Shown here: in pieces, positions 33,022 through 42,017 of the stretch
Numbering within the stretch: the stretch's first letter is position 1
Layout: each line of letters starts with the position of its first letter
NCBI GenBank assembly: GCA_040830545.1
Contig: JBFOMB010000058.1
Coordinates: forward strand, 1 to 56,265
From: HXMU1420-2 sp040830545
GTDB lineage: Bacteria > Pseudomonadota > Alphaproteobacteria > Rhodobacterales > Rhodobacteraceae
Direction of reading: 5' to 3'
Length of the DNA stretch: 56,265 nucleotides
Notes under the pieces: generated by a model
The model's input: the letters and a program-made list of their open reading frames with translations, nothing else
Told to the model about the DNA's origin: nothing
The model's database searches: none
Program-made: the position numbers and the translations under genes

Positions 33022-34442
33022 TGGACGTGCTTCTGCTTTTCGTTCTAGTCATCGCCTTTCTGATCCTGGGTGTGCCGATTGCGGTGTCACTGGGCCTCAG
33101 CTCGGTGCTGTTCCTGCTGTGGTATTCCGACAGCTCTCTGGCCTCGGTTGCGCAAACGCTTTTTGCCGCGTTCGAGGGGCATTTCACCCTGCTTGCAATC
33201 CCGTTCTTCATCCTTGCCTCGTCCTTCATGACTACAGGCGGGGTTGCGCGGCGGGTTATCCGGTTTTCCATCGCCTGCGTTGGACATTTCCCCGGCGGTC
33301 TGGCCCTCGCCGGCGTCTTCGCCTGGATGCTGTTTGCCGCGCTTTCGGGCAGTTCCCCGGCCACGGTCGTCGCCATTGGTTCCATCGTGATCGCGGGCAT
33401 GCGGCAGGTGGGGTATACAAAGGAATTTGCCGCCGGTGTCATCTGTAACGCGGGCACGCTGGGCATCCTGATCCCGCCGTCGATTGTGATGGTCGTCTAC
33501 GCCGCCTCGGTCGAAGTTTCGGTGGGCCGCATGTTCCTTGCTGGCGTCATCCCGGGTCTTTTGGCCGGTGTGATGCTGATGATCGCGATCTATGTGATGG
33601 CGAAGATCAAGAACCTGCCCAAAGGCGAATGGCAGGGTTGGGGCGAGGTGTTTGCCTCAGGTCGCGAGGCCGCGTGGGGCCTGTTCCTGATCGTCATCAT
33701 TCTGGGCGGTATCTATGGCGGCATCTTCACCCCGACCGAGGCAGCCGCCGTGGCCGCTGTCTATGCCTTTTTCATCGCCACGTTCGTCTACCGGGACATG
33801 GGTCCGCTCGCGGCACCCAAGGATCGCAGCCTGTCTGCCGCCAGCGTAGTCGATCTGGACGAAGGTGAGGATGGGCGGTCGTCACTTTTGCAAAAGCCAT
33901 GGGCGGTTGTGACGGCGTTCTTTCACCGCGACACGCAAAATACTCTGTTCGAAGCAGGCAAGCTGACGATCACACTGCTGTTCGTGATCGCCAACGCGCT
34001 GATCCTGAAACATGTACTGACCGATGAACAGGTGCCCCAGCACATTGCCGAGGCGATGCTGTCCGCGGGCTTTGGCCCGGTGATGTTCCTGATCGTGGTC
34101 AACGTAATCCTGTTGATCGGTGGCCAATTCATGGAACCCTCGGGCCTGCTGGTTATCGTTGCGCCGCTGGTGTTCCCGATTGCGATGGAACTGGGGATCG
34201 ACCCGATCCATCTGGGCATCATCATGGTCGTGAACATGGAAATCGGGATGATCACACCTCCGGTCGGCCTGAACCTCTTTGTCACCTCAGGGGTCGCGTC
34301 GATGCCGATGATGTCAGTGGTGAAGGCCGCGTTGCCGTTCCTGGCTGTGCTCTTCGTCTTCCTGATCATGGTAACTTATATTCCATGGCTGTCGACCTTC
34401 CTGCCGACGACCTTCATGGGGCCAGAGATCATTACGAATTGA
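33021..34442 (+). CDS. dctM: TRAP transporter large permease DctM
   Basis: A 473-residue membrane protein, the sodium-coupled large permease of the TRAP system, with about 12 hydrophobic segments. Family segments include LLLFVLVIAFLILGVPIAVS, AALSGSSPATVVAIGSI, GTLGILIPPSIVMVVYA and IGMITPPVGLNLFV. A hydrophilic insertion around residues 255-310 makes it longer than common DctM proteins and parallels the insertion in DctQ. It is the last gene of the dct operon, followed by a strong terminator. Confidence 0.95.
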   Translation: MDVLLLFVLVIAFLILGVPIAVSLGLSSVLFLLWYSDSSLASVAQTLFAAFEGHFTLLAIPFFILASSFMTTGGVARRVIRFSIACVGHFPGGLALAGVFAWMLFAALSGSSPATVVAIGSIVIAGMRQVGYTKEFAAGVICNAGTLGILIPPSIVMVVYAASVEVSVGRMFLAGVIPGLLAGVMLMIAIYVMAKIKNLPKGEWQGWGEVFASGREAAWGLFLIVIILGGIYGGIFTPTEAAAVAAVYAFFIATFVYRDMGPLAAPKDRSLSAASVVDLDEGEDGRSSLLQKPWAVVTAFFHRDTQNTLFEAGKLTITLLFVIANALILKHVLTDEQVPQHIAEAMLSAGFGPVMFLIVVNVILLIGGQFMEPSGLLVIVAPLVFPIAMELGIDPIHLGIIMVVNMEIGMITPPVGLNLFVTSGVASMPMMSVVKAALPFLAVLFVFLIMVTYIPWLSTFLPTTFMGPEIITN

Positions 34443-34481
34443 TCGTGGTGTCTTAATGGCATTGCTGTTTGACCAGCGGAC

Positions 34482-34515
34482 GGCCCGAACCTTCGTGTTC
34501 GGGCCACCGTTTTTT
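34482..34515 (+). terminator. Terminator of the dctPQM operon
   Basis: GGCCCGAAC at 34482-34490 pairs with GTTCGGGCC at 34497-34505 around a six-base loop. ACCG and a run of six Ts follow. Confidence 0.88.
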
Positions 34516-34695
34516 GAGCGTATGCCAAAGGTATGGAACTTTGCGACCAGCACGTATTCATGTTATCCGTCGCGTTTTGCCTTCTCCGGTGTGATGGTAA
34601 AGGGGGGTATAGGTGACGCGCAGCAAGCACATTGGTGCGAGTGCGCGGGCCCCGGCTGCGCCGGGTGTCAATGCTAGGCGTGGAGGATAGTGTAG

Positions 34696-35715
34696 GTGCC
34701 TGAACGTGCAATCAAACTGGCCGTGATCGGGCTGGGCATGGCATCCAAACCGCATCTGGCGGCGTTGAAGCAATTGGCACCGGGCGTCGAAGTGGCTGGT
34801 ATCTACGCACGCTCACCCGAGCGGCGTGAAGAAGTTTCAGACAGCTGGGGCTGGCCCGCGTTCAAAAGCATTGAAGACATTGCCGCCAGCGACGCAGACG
34901 CGGCAATACTGATCACACCGCCCAATGCCCGTGCCGAGATCGTGGAAGAGTTGGCCAAAGCCGGCAAAGCGATCCTGATGGAGAAGCCAGTGGAACGCGA
35001 CCTGCAGCGGGCCACGCAGCTAGTGGAATTGTGCGAAGCAGCCGATGTGCCTTTGGGCATCGTGTTGCAACACCGGTTTCGCGCCGGGGCAGAGGCGTTG
35101 CGTGATCTGATCAGCAGCGGGCGTGCAGGCCGCTTGCATGTGGTTCGCGTGGCGCTGCCTTGGTGGCGGGATCAATCGTATTACGACCAACCCGGGCGAG
35201 GCACTTACGACACTGATGGCGGTGGGGTGTTGCTGACGCAGGCGATCCATCTGCTGGACCTTATGCTGAGCCTGACTGGACCTGTGTCCGAGGTCGCGGC
35301 ACTGACCGGAACCACGGCCTTGCATCAGATGGAAGCCGAAGATTTCGCGACAGCAGGGCTCCGGTTTGCCAATGGTGCAATCGGGTCATTGGTGGCTACG
35401 ACGGCAGCTTATCCCGGTGATGCAGAAACCCTGATGCTGGATTGCGAGCATGGTTCCCTGCGTCTGACCGCCGGTGAGTTGGTAATTCACTGGCGCGACG
35501 GGCGGACTGAAACGGTTGGCGAGGTTACGGGCACGGGTGGCGGCAGTGATCCGATGGATTTCCCATGCGATTGGCACCGCGATCTGATCGCCGACTTTGC
35601 GGATGCGTTGCGTGAGGATCGGGCGCCACGTGTGACCGGTCGCGATGCCTTGGTCGCACATCGCCTGATCGACGCGATAGAGCGGTCGGCCAAAAGCGGA
35701 TCTCGATTGATCTGA
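34696..35715 (+). CDS. Gfo/Idh/MocA family oxidoreductase
   Basis: A 339-residue NAD(P)-dependent dehydrogenase. The Rossmann start is KLAVIGLGMASKPHLAAL, and ILMEKPVERDLQRA carries the conserved EKP lysine. The active-site region is GGGVLLTQAIHLLDLMLSL, with the catalytic His near residue 195. Members oxidise sugars, inositols and amino-sugar derivatives, so the exact substrate cannot be given. The start codon is GTG. The 253-base gap before it holds the dct terminator and presumably its own promoter, and a bidirectional terminator follows. Confidence 0.9.
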   Translation: MPERAIKLAVIGLGMASKPHLAALKQLAPGVEVAGIYARSPERREEVSDSWGWPAFKSIEDIAASDADAAILITPPNARAEIVEELAKAGKAILMEKPVERDLQRATQLVELCEAADVPLGIVLQHRFRAGAEALRDLISSGRAGRLHVVRVALPWWRDQSYYDQPGRGTYDTDGGGVLLTQAIHLLDLMLSLTGPVSEVAALTGTTALHQMEAEDFATAGLRFANGAIGSLVATTAAYPGDAETLMLDCEHGSLRLTAGELVIHWRDGRTETVGEVTGTGGGSDPMDFPCDWHRDLIADFADALREDRAPRVTGRDALVAHRLIDAIERSAKSGSRLI

Positions 35716-35750
35716 AAGGGTTTTGGCCGCATTCTACAACGTTGCATGGC

Positions 35751-35784
35751 AAAAAAGCCCGCCAGCAGATGTGGCGGGCTTTTT
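35751..35784. terminator. Bidirectional terminator between the oxidoreductase gene and ctpA
   Basis: GCCCGCCA at 35757-35764 pairs with TGGCGGGC at 35772-35779. Six As precede and five Ts follow, so the hairpin can stop transcription from both convergent units. Confidence 0.9.
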
Positions 35785-35820
35785 GAATTTCAACGGCCGT
35801 AGCGATCAGGCCTCTTGCCG

Positions 35821-37155
35821 TTATTCCGTCGGACCCAGCGCTGACAGGCCTTTCAGGATGTCGATGGCATAAGCCAGCTGGTAATCCTCTTCGCGCAGAC
35901 GGGCTGCGGCTTCGGCCTTCTCGCGGTCTTCCTCGATCTGGCGAATTTCGTCCTCGCTCAGGCTGTCATTGCTGAGACGACCGCGCAGGTCGGCTTCGGA
36001 CCGGGTGCGGCGGGCGGTTTCATCCTCGTCCTCTTCGACAGCGGCACGGCGGGGTTGTTCCACCACGATGTCCGGCGAGACGCCCAGTGCCTGGATCGAA
36101 CGGCCCGAAGGCGTGTAATAGCGCGCGGTGGTCAGGCGCATGGCCCCGTCCGAGCGCAGTGGCATGACCGTCTGGACCGAGCCTTTGCCAAAGCTCTTGG
36201 TGCCTACAACGATGGCGCGGCGATGATCCTGGAGGGCGCCCGCAACGATTTCCGACGCCGAAGCAGAGCCACCGTTGATCAGAACGACGATGGGTTTGCC
36301 CTGGGCCAGATCGCCGGGTTCGGCGTTGAACCGTTCGCCGTCTTCCGGGTTGCGGCCCCGGGTCGACACGATTTCGCCCTTGTCGAGGAACGCGTCCGAC
36401 ACCTTGATCGCCTGCGTCAGCAGACCACCCGGGTTGTTGCGCAGGTCCAGCACGATGCCGTTGATATTGTCGATGCCGCCTGCCTCTTCGATCTGCTTTT
36501 CCAATCCTTCCTTCAGGTTCGGGTAGGTCTGATCGTTGAAGGTCGTCACACGAACCACCGGCGTGTCGCCTTCGGTTCGAGTACGGACAGCGGTCAATTT
36601 GATCGTGTCGCGGATGATCGAGACGTCAAAGGGTTCATCCTCGCCTTCGCGGACGACGGTGATGATGATTTCGGACCCGACCGGCCCGCGCATCAGGTCA
36701 ACCGCGTCGCTCAGCGTCAGGCCCAGCAGGCTTTCACTATCGACATGGGTGATGAAATCGCCCGCCTCGATCCCGGCCTCGTCAGCCGGGGTGCCGTCGA
36801 TGGGTGAAACAACCTTGACGAAGCCCTCTTCCTGCGTGACCTCGATCCCCAAACCGCCGAATTCACCGCGGGTCTGTTCGCGCATGGCGGTTGCGTCGTC
36901 GGGCGAAAGGTAGCTGGAATGCGGATCGAGCGATGTCAGCATGCCGTTGATCGCAGCTTCGATCAGCTGGGATTCGTCCACCTCTTCGACATATTGCGAG
37001 CGGATGCGTTCAAAGATGTCACCGAACAAGTCCAACTGTTCATAGACATTGGTCGCGCGCGCGGATTCCTGAGCCAGCAGCGGCCCCGCAACCTGTGTGG
37101 TGGCAATCACACCTGCCACCGTGCCAGCGGCTGCGGCCAGGAGAAAATGTCTCAT
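35821..37155 (-). CDS. ctpA: C-terminal processing peptidase CtpA (S41 family)
   Basis: A 444-residue periplasmic serine protease. An N-terminal signal or anchor segment (FLLAAAAGTVAGVIA) is followed by a PDZ domain around residues 80-165 with GFVKVVSPIDGTPADEAGI. The S41 core has the catalytic Ser in INGGSASASEI and the Lys in GTKSFGKGSVQT. The C-terminal tail is rich in Glu and Arg. CtpA proteases trim or degrade periplasmic proteins, including cell-wall hydrolases. It is the last gene of gpmI-envC-ctpA, six bases after envC. Confidence 0.95.
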   Translation of the reverse strand: MRHFLLAAAAGTVAGVIATTQVAGPLLAQESARATNVYEQLDLFGDIFERIRSQYVEEVDESQLIEAAINGMLTSLDPHSSYLSPDDATAMREQTRGEFGGLGIEVTQEEGFVKVVSPIDGTPADEAGIEAGDFITHVDSESLLGLTLSDAVDLMRGPVGSEIIITVVREGEDEPFDVSIIRDTIKLTAVRTRTEGDTPVVRVTTFNDQTYPNLKEGLEKQIEEAGGIDNINGIVLDLRNNPGGLLTQAIKVSDAFLDKGEIVSTRGRNPEDGERFNAEPGDLAQGKPIVVLINGGSASASEIVAGALQDHRRAIVVGTKSFGKGSVQTVMPLRSDGAMRLTTARYYTPSGRSIQALGVSPDIVVEQPRRAAVEEDEDETARRTRSEADLRGRLSNDSLSEDEIRQIEEDREKAEAAARLREEDYQLAYAIDILKGLSALGPTE

Positions 37156-37161
37156 ATCGCG

Positions 37162-38298
37162 TTATCCATCCTTTTCGGTTCGAAACCAGAGCGCCGGGTC
37201 CACCGGCGATCCGTTTTCTCTGACTTCTATATAGAGCGTTTCTGACCGGTCAGTTCCAGCCCCATCACCTGTAAGTGACAAAATCGCGCCCACTTCGGGG
37301 TCCGCACCGCCCATCAGACCGACAGGCGCGCCTTCGGGGATGACCTGACCGGTCTCGCCGAACACCTCGTCCAGGCCCGACAGCACGAACAGGGTGTCCG
37401 CCTGCGGTTCCAGAATCAGCACATTTCCCAGGTCCAGCAGCGGACCGCGATAGCGGATCGTGGCTGATGTCGGGCTGACCACCAGCGCGCGGGGGCGGGC
37501 GGCGATGATAATGCCATCGCGGGTGACCCCGGCAGCGTCGGTTTCGCCTGCCCGGTGCAGCAGCAGGCCCTGCACCGGCAGGCTGAGTTGCCCGGCACGC
37601 GCGCTGATGTCAGCAGAGGTGCCAGGATCATCGCCCTGCACGATTTCCGAGAGGCCGCTGGCGAACCCATCGAGCGTTTCGCTGGACGCGATGAGGATCG
37701 CGGTTTTGACCGGGTCCTCGGTAAACCGTTGCGGTAGGTCGGTGCGATCCGCCATGGCCTTGCTGAGTTCGGCGCGGGCCTTTTGCACCCCTGTCAGGCC
37801 GTCCTCCAGCGTTTGGGCGGCGTTTTCCTGAAGGGCGCGCAGGGTGCGCACCTCGTCCAGGTCCTGTCGCAACTGCGCGGCGCGGGCGTTCATGGCGGGC
37901 GTCACCTCGGCCAGCAGCATGCCGGACCGGGCGCTGCCCATGGGCCCCAGCGGATGCAGCATCAGAACCGGGGGCGGGGCGGCGGCGATGGTCTGGAGCG
38001 TGCCCAGAAACTCTGCAATCTCTGCCTCCCGCACTTCCAGTTGCCGCGAAAGCTGCGCCTCGCGCGTTGCAGCGCGTCGCAGGCCGGTGCGCATGGCCGC
38101 CAGACCGGCCTCGTATGCCTTCACCGTGTCAGTCAACGCGCGCACGCGGTCACGGGCGCTTTCCGCCTCTTGCAGGGAAAACGCAGCCGCATCCAGTTGT
38201 TCTGCCGCCGCGCGTGCCGCATGGGCCGGGTCAGGGGTTTGGGCCGGACTCACGGACGGGATGACCAGCATGGTCAAGAGGAGCGCGAGGCGTTTCAT
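37162..38298 (-). CDS. envC: EnvC-like murein hydrolase activator
   Basis: A 378-residue exported protein. The signal peptide is at residues 1-19 (LALLLTMLVIPSVSPAQ). A long coiled coil covers about 25-210, and a C-terminal LytM/M23 domain contains ATIRYRGPLLDLGNVLIL. The zinc-binding histidines of active M23 peptidases are not seen in their usual places. It is therefore an inactive LytM factor that would activate amidases at division, as EnvC does. It overlaps gpmI by four bases and precedes ctpA, which may control its turnover. Confidence 0.9.
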   Translation of the reverse strand: MKRLALLLTMLVIPSVSPAQTPDPAHAARAAAEQLDAAAFSLQEAESARDRVRALTDTVKAYEAGLAAMRTGLRRAATREAQLSRQLEVREAEIAEFLGTLQTIAAAPPPVLMLHPLGPMGSARSGMLLAEVTPAMNARAAQLRQDLDEVRTLRALQENAAQTLEDGLTGVQKARAELSKAMADRTDLPQRFTEDPVKTAILIASSETLDGFASGLSEIVQGDDPGTSADISARAGQLSLPVQGLLLHRAGETDAAGVTRDGIIIAARPRALVVSPTSATIRYRGPLLDLGNVLILEPQADTLFVLSGLDEVFGETGQVIPEGAPVGLMGGADPEVGAILSLTGDGAGTDRSETLYIEVRENGSPVDPALWFRTEKDG

Positions 38299-39812
38299 CT
38301 GATCAGGCTTTCTCCTGTCATTTCCGCCGGTTGAGGCAAGCCCATCAGTTGCAATACCGTTGGGGCCAGATCGGCTAGCCGACCGTCTTGCAGTTGGGCG
38401 CCATCAGGGCCGCCGATCAGGGCGACGGGCACGGGGTTCAGTGTGTGGGCAGTGTGCGGCCCGCCCGTGTCCAGGTCGATCATCACCTCGCAATTGCCAT
38501 GATCCGCCGTGACGATCATGGCCCCGCCAGCCGCGTGCAACGCGTCCAGCACGCGACCCAGACCGGTATCCACCGCTTCGCATGCCGCAATCGCCGCTTG
38601 TAAATCGCCGGTATGACCAACCATGTCGGGGTTGGCATAGTTGGTGACGATCAGGTCATACCCCGCCTTGATCGCCGCGACGAAACGATCCGTCACCTCG
38701 ACCGAGGACATTTCCGGCTGCAGGTCATAGGTCGCGACATTCGGGGATTTTGGCATGTAGCGGTCTTCGCCGGTTGAGGGCGTTTCCTCGCCCCCGTTCA
38801 GGAAAAACGTGACATGCGGATATTTCTCGGTTTCGGCCAGGCGGAATTGTGTCTTTCCCTGCGCGGCAACCCATTCACCCAGCGTGTTGCGAATATCCTC
38901 GGACGGGAAGATCGTGGACATGTAGGTGTTGTGGCGGTCCGAGTATTCGACCATGCCGCAGACAGTTGACCATTGCGGGCGCAGGCCGGTGTCGAAGGCG
39001 TCAAATTCAGGATCGGCCAATGCGGCCAGAATTTCGCGCGCCCGGTCCGAGCGGAAGTTGATGAACAGCAATCCGTCGCCATCCTTTGGTGCGGTGTAGG
39101 CATCCAGAACAGTAGCTGAGAGGAACTCGTCGCTTTCGTCGCGCTGGTATCCGTCCTGCACGGCTGCCGCTGCTTCGGTTCCTTCGGCTCCCTTGCCATT
39201 CACCACCAGATCAAAGCTCTGCTGTACCCGGTCCCAGCGGTTGTCGCGGTCCATTGCGAAATACCGCCCGATCACTGTGCCAATGGTTGCCTCGGAGGGA
39301 AGCGCATCGATCAGGTCCGGGATGAAACGATCAGCAGAGCGTGGGGCCACGTCGCGGCCATCGGTGATCGCATGGATCTGGACCGGCACTCCGGCAGCAA
39401 CCAACGCTTCTGTCACGGCAACCATATGTGCTTGATGCGAATGCACGCCGCCGGTGGAACACAGGCCCATGACATGCGCCCGTCCACCGGTCTGTTGAAG
39501 TGTCTTAATCAACTCGATCAGTGCGGGTTTGCTGGCGAGGCTGCCATCCTCGATCGCCATGTCGATTTTGCCCAGGTCCATGGCAACAACACGACCCGCG
39601 CCAATGTTCATGTGACCGACTTCGGAATTGCCCATCTGGCCGCGCGGCAGCCCAGCATCCGGCCCGTGCGTGATCAGGGTCGCATTCGGCTGGTCCGCCA
39701 GAATGGTATCCATGACCGGTGTGTGGGCCTGCGCCGGGGCATTTCCTGTCATTGTGTCCGACAATCCCCAACCGTCCAGAATGCATAGGACCACCGGTTT
39801 TGGCGCGCTCAT
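38295..39812 (-). CDS. gpmI: 2,3-bisphosphoglycerate-independent phosphoglycerate mutase
   Basis: A 505-residue manganese enzyme that interconverts 3- and 2-phosphoglycerate. The alkaline-phosphatase-like core starts VVLCILDGWGLSD. The phosphoserine site is GQMGNSEVGHMNIGAGR, and IVTADHGNCE near the end carries metal ligands. I use the ATG at 39810-39812 with its GCAGGAGAC ribosome site; the extra upstream frame has no family match. It is the first gene of the operon with envC and ctpA. The 272-base gap to galU should hold the two divergent promoters, but I see no strong motif there. Confidence 0.96.
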   Translation of the reverse strand: MSAPKPVVLCILDGWGLSDTMTGNAPAQAHTPVMDTILADQPNATLITHGPDAGLPRGQMGNSEVGHMNIGAGRVVAMDLGKIDMAIEDGSLASKPALIELIKTLQQTGGRAHVMGLCSTGGVHSHQAHMVAVTEALVAAGVPVQIHAITDGRDVAPRSADRFIPDLIDALPSEATIGTVIGRYFAMDRDNRWDRVQQSFDLVVNGKGAEGTEAAAAVQDGYQRDESDEFLSATVLDAYTAPKDGDGLLFINFRSDRAREILAALADPEFDAFDTGLRPQWSTVCGMVEYSDRHNTYMSTIFPSEDIRNTLGEWVAAQGKTQFRLAETEKYPHVTFFLNGGEETPSTGEDRYMPKSPNVATYDLQPEMSSVEVTDRFVAAIKAGYDLIVTNYANPDMVGHTGDLQAAIAACEAVDTGLGRVLDALHAAGGAMIVTADHGNCEVMIDLDTGGPHTAHTLNPVPVALIGGPDGAQLQDGRLADLAPTVLQLMGLPQPAEMTGESLIR

Positions 39813-40084
39813 ACCTGTCTCCTGCTCGTTTTTTTGCTCGTTTGCTTGTATCGTGTGCACCCCGCCCGTTGAACCTGTTTTCGAGTGGGGGAATTGCCGC
39901 ACTTTCCCGATACATTGTTGTGATGCAGTTACACAATCGGTATAGGCTAGTTATTGCCGCGTTTCGGTCGTATTTCGCGGCCATTGCGGTAGTATCGTCG
40001 CTTTTCCAGAATGGATTTCGCGTTTGCAGGTCAGTCAGCGGAATCGCGAAAAGCAAAAAGTTTTAAGTATTTGTGTGAGGCAGC

Positions 40085-40978
40085 ATGGGCAAGAAAGTAA
40101 CCAAGGCCATATTCCCAGTCGCCGGTCTGGGGACACGGTTTCTCCCCGCAACAAAGTCTGTTCCGAAGGAAATCATGACGCTGGTGGACCGTCCGTTGGT
40201 CCAGTACGCAATTGACGAAGCACGGGCCGCCGGGATCAAGGAATTCATCTTTGTCACTAGCCGTGGCAAGTCCGCGCTTGAGGATTATTTTGACCACTCA
40301 CCCATTCTGGAGCAGGAACTGCGAAAGAAGGGCAAAACCGAATTGCTGGAAACGCTGAAAGCGACGGATATGGAATCCGGGGCCATCGCGTATATCCGCC
40401 AGCACAAGGCGCTGGGCCTGGGCCATGCGGTCTGGTGTGCGCGGCGGTTGATTGGCAATGAGCCCTTTGCGGTCATGCTGCCGGACGACGTGATTGCGGC
40501 AGAACAACCCTGCCTGGCGCAGATGGTCGACGCGTATGATGAGTTTGGCGGAAACATGGTTGCAGCCATGGAAGTGCCGCAGGAAAAAACCAGTTCTTAC
40601 GGGGTTCTGGACATTGCCGAGGATCACGAAGCGGTCGTGCGCGCCAAAGGCATGGTTGAAAAACCCAAAGCCGAAGAAGCGCCGTCGAACCTGGCCGTGA
40701 TTGGTCGCTATATTCTGCAACCGTCCGTCCTGAAAAACCTGAACAAGCTCAAGCAGGGTTCGGGTGGCGAAATTCAGTTGACTGATGCGATTGCGAAGGA
40801 TCTGGAAGGTGATGTCCCGGTTTATGGCTACCGCTTCCGTGGTCAGCGGTTTGATTGCGGGTCCAAGGCCGGGTTCCTTCAGGCAACGGTCGCCTTTGGT
40901 TTGTCCCGCCCGGATTTGCGTGACGACCTGTCGACATATCTGAACGAGATCGCTCAAACGCAAAAAGCCGCGCAATAA
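40085..40978 (+). CDS. galU: UTP-glucose-1-phosphate uridylyltransferase
   Basis: A 297-residue nucleotidyltransferase that makes UDP-glucose. Motifs are AIFPVAGLGTRFLPATKSVP with the nucleotide loop, KEIMTLVDRPLVQYA, ALGLGHAVWCAR, VMLPDDVI with the metal Asp, MVEKPKAEEAPSN and FDCGSKAGFLQATV. It starts a group of same-strand genes for UDP-sugar supply and glycan assembly; galE follows after 21 bases. Confidence 0.96.
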   Translation: MGKKVTKAIFPVAGLGTRFLPATKSVPKEIMTLVDRPLVQYAIDEARAAGIKEFIFVTSRGKSALEDYFDHSPILEQELRKKGKTELLETLKATDMESGAIAYIRQHKALGLGHAVWCARRLIGNEPFAVMLPDDVIAAEQPCLAQMVDAYDEFGGNMVAAMEVPQEKTSSYGVLDIAEDHEAVVRAKGMVEKPKAEEAPSNLAVIGRYILQPSVLKNLNKLKQGSGGEIQLTDAIAKDLEGDVPVYGYRFRGQRFDCGSKAGFLQATVAFGLSRPDLRDDLSTYLNEIAQTQKAAQ

Positions 40979-40999
40979 GCGCGACAAGGGGGACAACGG

Positions 41000-41983
41000 G
41001 TGAACCACGTACTCGTGACGGGGGGTGCGGGCTATATCGGCTCGCACGCGTGCAAGGCATTGAAACTGGCCGGTTTTGTGCCGGTGACCTTCGACAATCT
41101 GGTGACTGGTTGGGAAGACGCGGTGAAGTTCGGCCCGCTGGAGCGGGGTGACCTGCATGACCGAGCGCGGTTGGACGAAGTCTTCGCCCAATATGCGCCG
41201 GTTGCCGTGATGCATTTTGCCGCGCTGAGCCAGGTGGGCGAGGCGATGTCGAAGCCGGGGCTTTATTGGCGCAACAATGTCGAAGGTTCCTTGACACTGA
41301 TTGAGGCGGCGGTCGCGGCGGGCTGTATGAAGTTCGTGTTCTCATCGACCTGTGCGACCTACGGCGATCAGGACAACGTGGTTTTGGACGAGGATACGCC
41401 CCAATATCCGCTGAACTCTTACGGCCACTCCAAGCGCGCGATTGAGGATATCCTGCGGGATTTCGAGGCTGCGCATGGGCTGGAGTCCGTGATCTTCCGT
41501 TATTTCAACGTCGCAGGCGCTGATCCTGGTGGAGAGGTTGGCGAGTTTCATCGCCCCGAAACCCATCTGATCCCGCTGATGTTGGACGCGATTGATGGCA
41601 AACGTGATGCTCTGACTGTCTTTGGCACGGATTACGACACACCGGACGGGACATGCATTCGCGATTACGTTCATGTGTGCGACTTGGTTGATGCACATGT
41701 TCTTGGCCTGCGCTGGCTGGAGGACGGCAAGGGGTCGCGCGTGTTCAACCTGGGTACCGGCAGCGGGTTTTCCGTGCGGCAGGTCATCGACCATTCACAC
41801 GCCGTGACCAATCGCGAAGTGCCTTATGTCGAGGGTCCGCGCCGCGCCGGGGATTGCACCAAACTGGTGTCAGGATCGGCCCGGGCCGAGGAAGAGTTGG
41901 GCTGGACGCCGAAACGGTCTACGCTGGACGTCATGATCGCTGACGCCTGGAGATGGCACCAAACTGGCCACTACGACAAATAA
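41000..41983 (+). CDS. galE: UDP-glucose 4-epimerase
   Basis: A 327-residue short-chain-type epimerase that interconverts UDP-glucose and UDP-galactose. The NAD motif is VTGGAGYIGSHACKALKLAG. The catalytic residues lie in FSSTCATYGD and the Tyr-x3-Lys of SYGHSKRAIED, and FRYFNVAGADP and RDYVHVCDLVDAH follow. The start codon is GTG. With galU it feeds the neighbouring glycosyltransferases. The next gene's frame begins inside the galE end, which suggests translational coupling. Confidence 0.96.
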   Translation: MNHVLVTGGAGYIGSHACKALKLAGFVPVTFDNLVTGWEDAVKFGPLERGDLHDRARLDEVFAQYAPVAVMHFAALSQVGEAMSKPGLYWRNNVEGSLTLIEAAVAAGCMKFVFSSTCATYGDQDNVVLDEDTPQYPLNSYGHSKRAIEDILRDFEAAHGLESVIFRYFNVAGADPGGEVGEFHRPETHLIPLMLDAIDGKRDALTVFGTDYDTPDGTCIRDYVHVCDLVDAHVLGLRWLEDGKGSRVFNLGTGSGFSVRQVIDHSHAVTNREVPYVEGPRRAGDCTKLVSGSARAEEELGWTPKRSTLDVMIADAWRWHQTGHYDK

Positions 41984-42017
41984 TCCGCCCCCTGCGCGCC
42001 TGCTGGACCTGACACGA

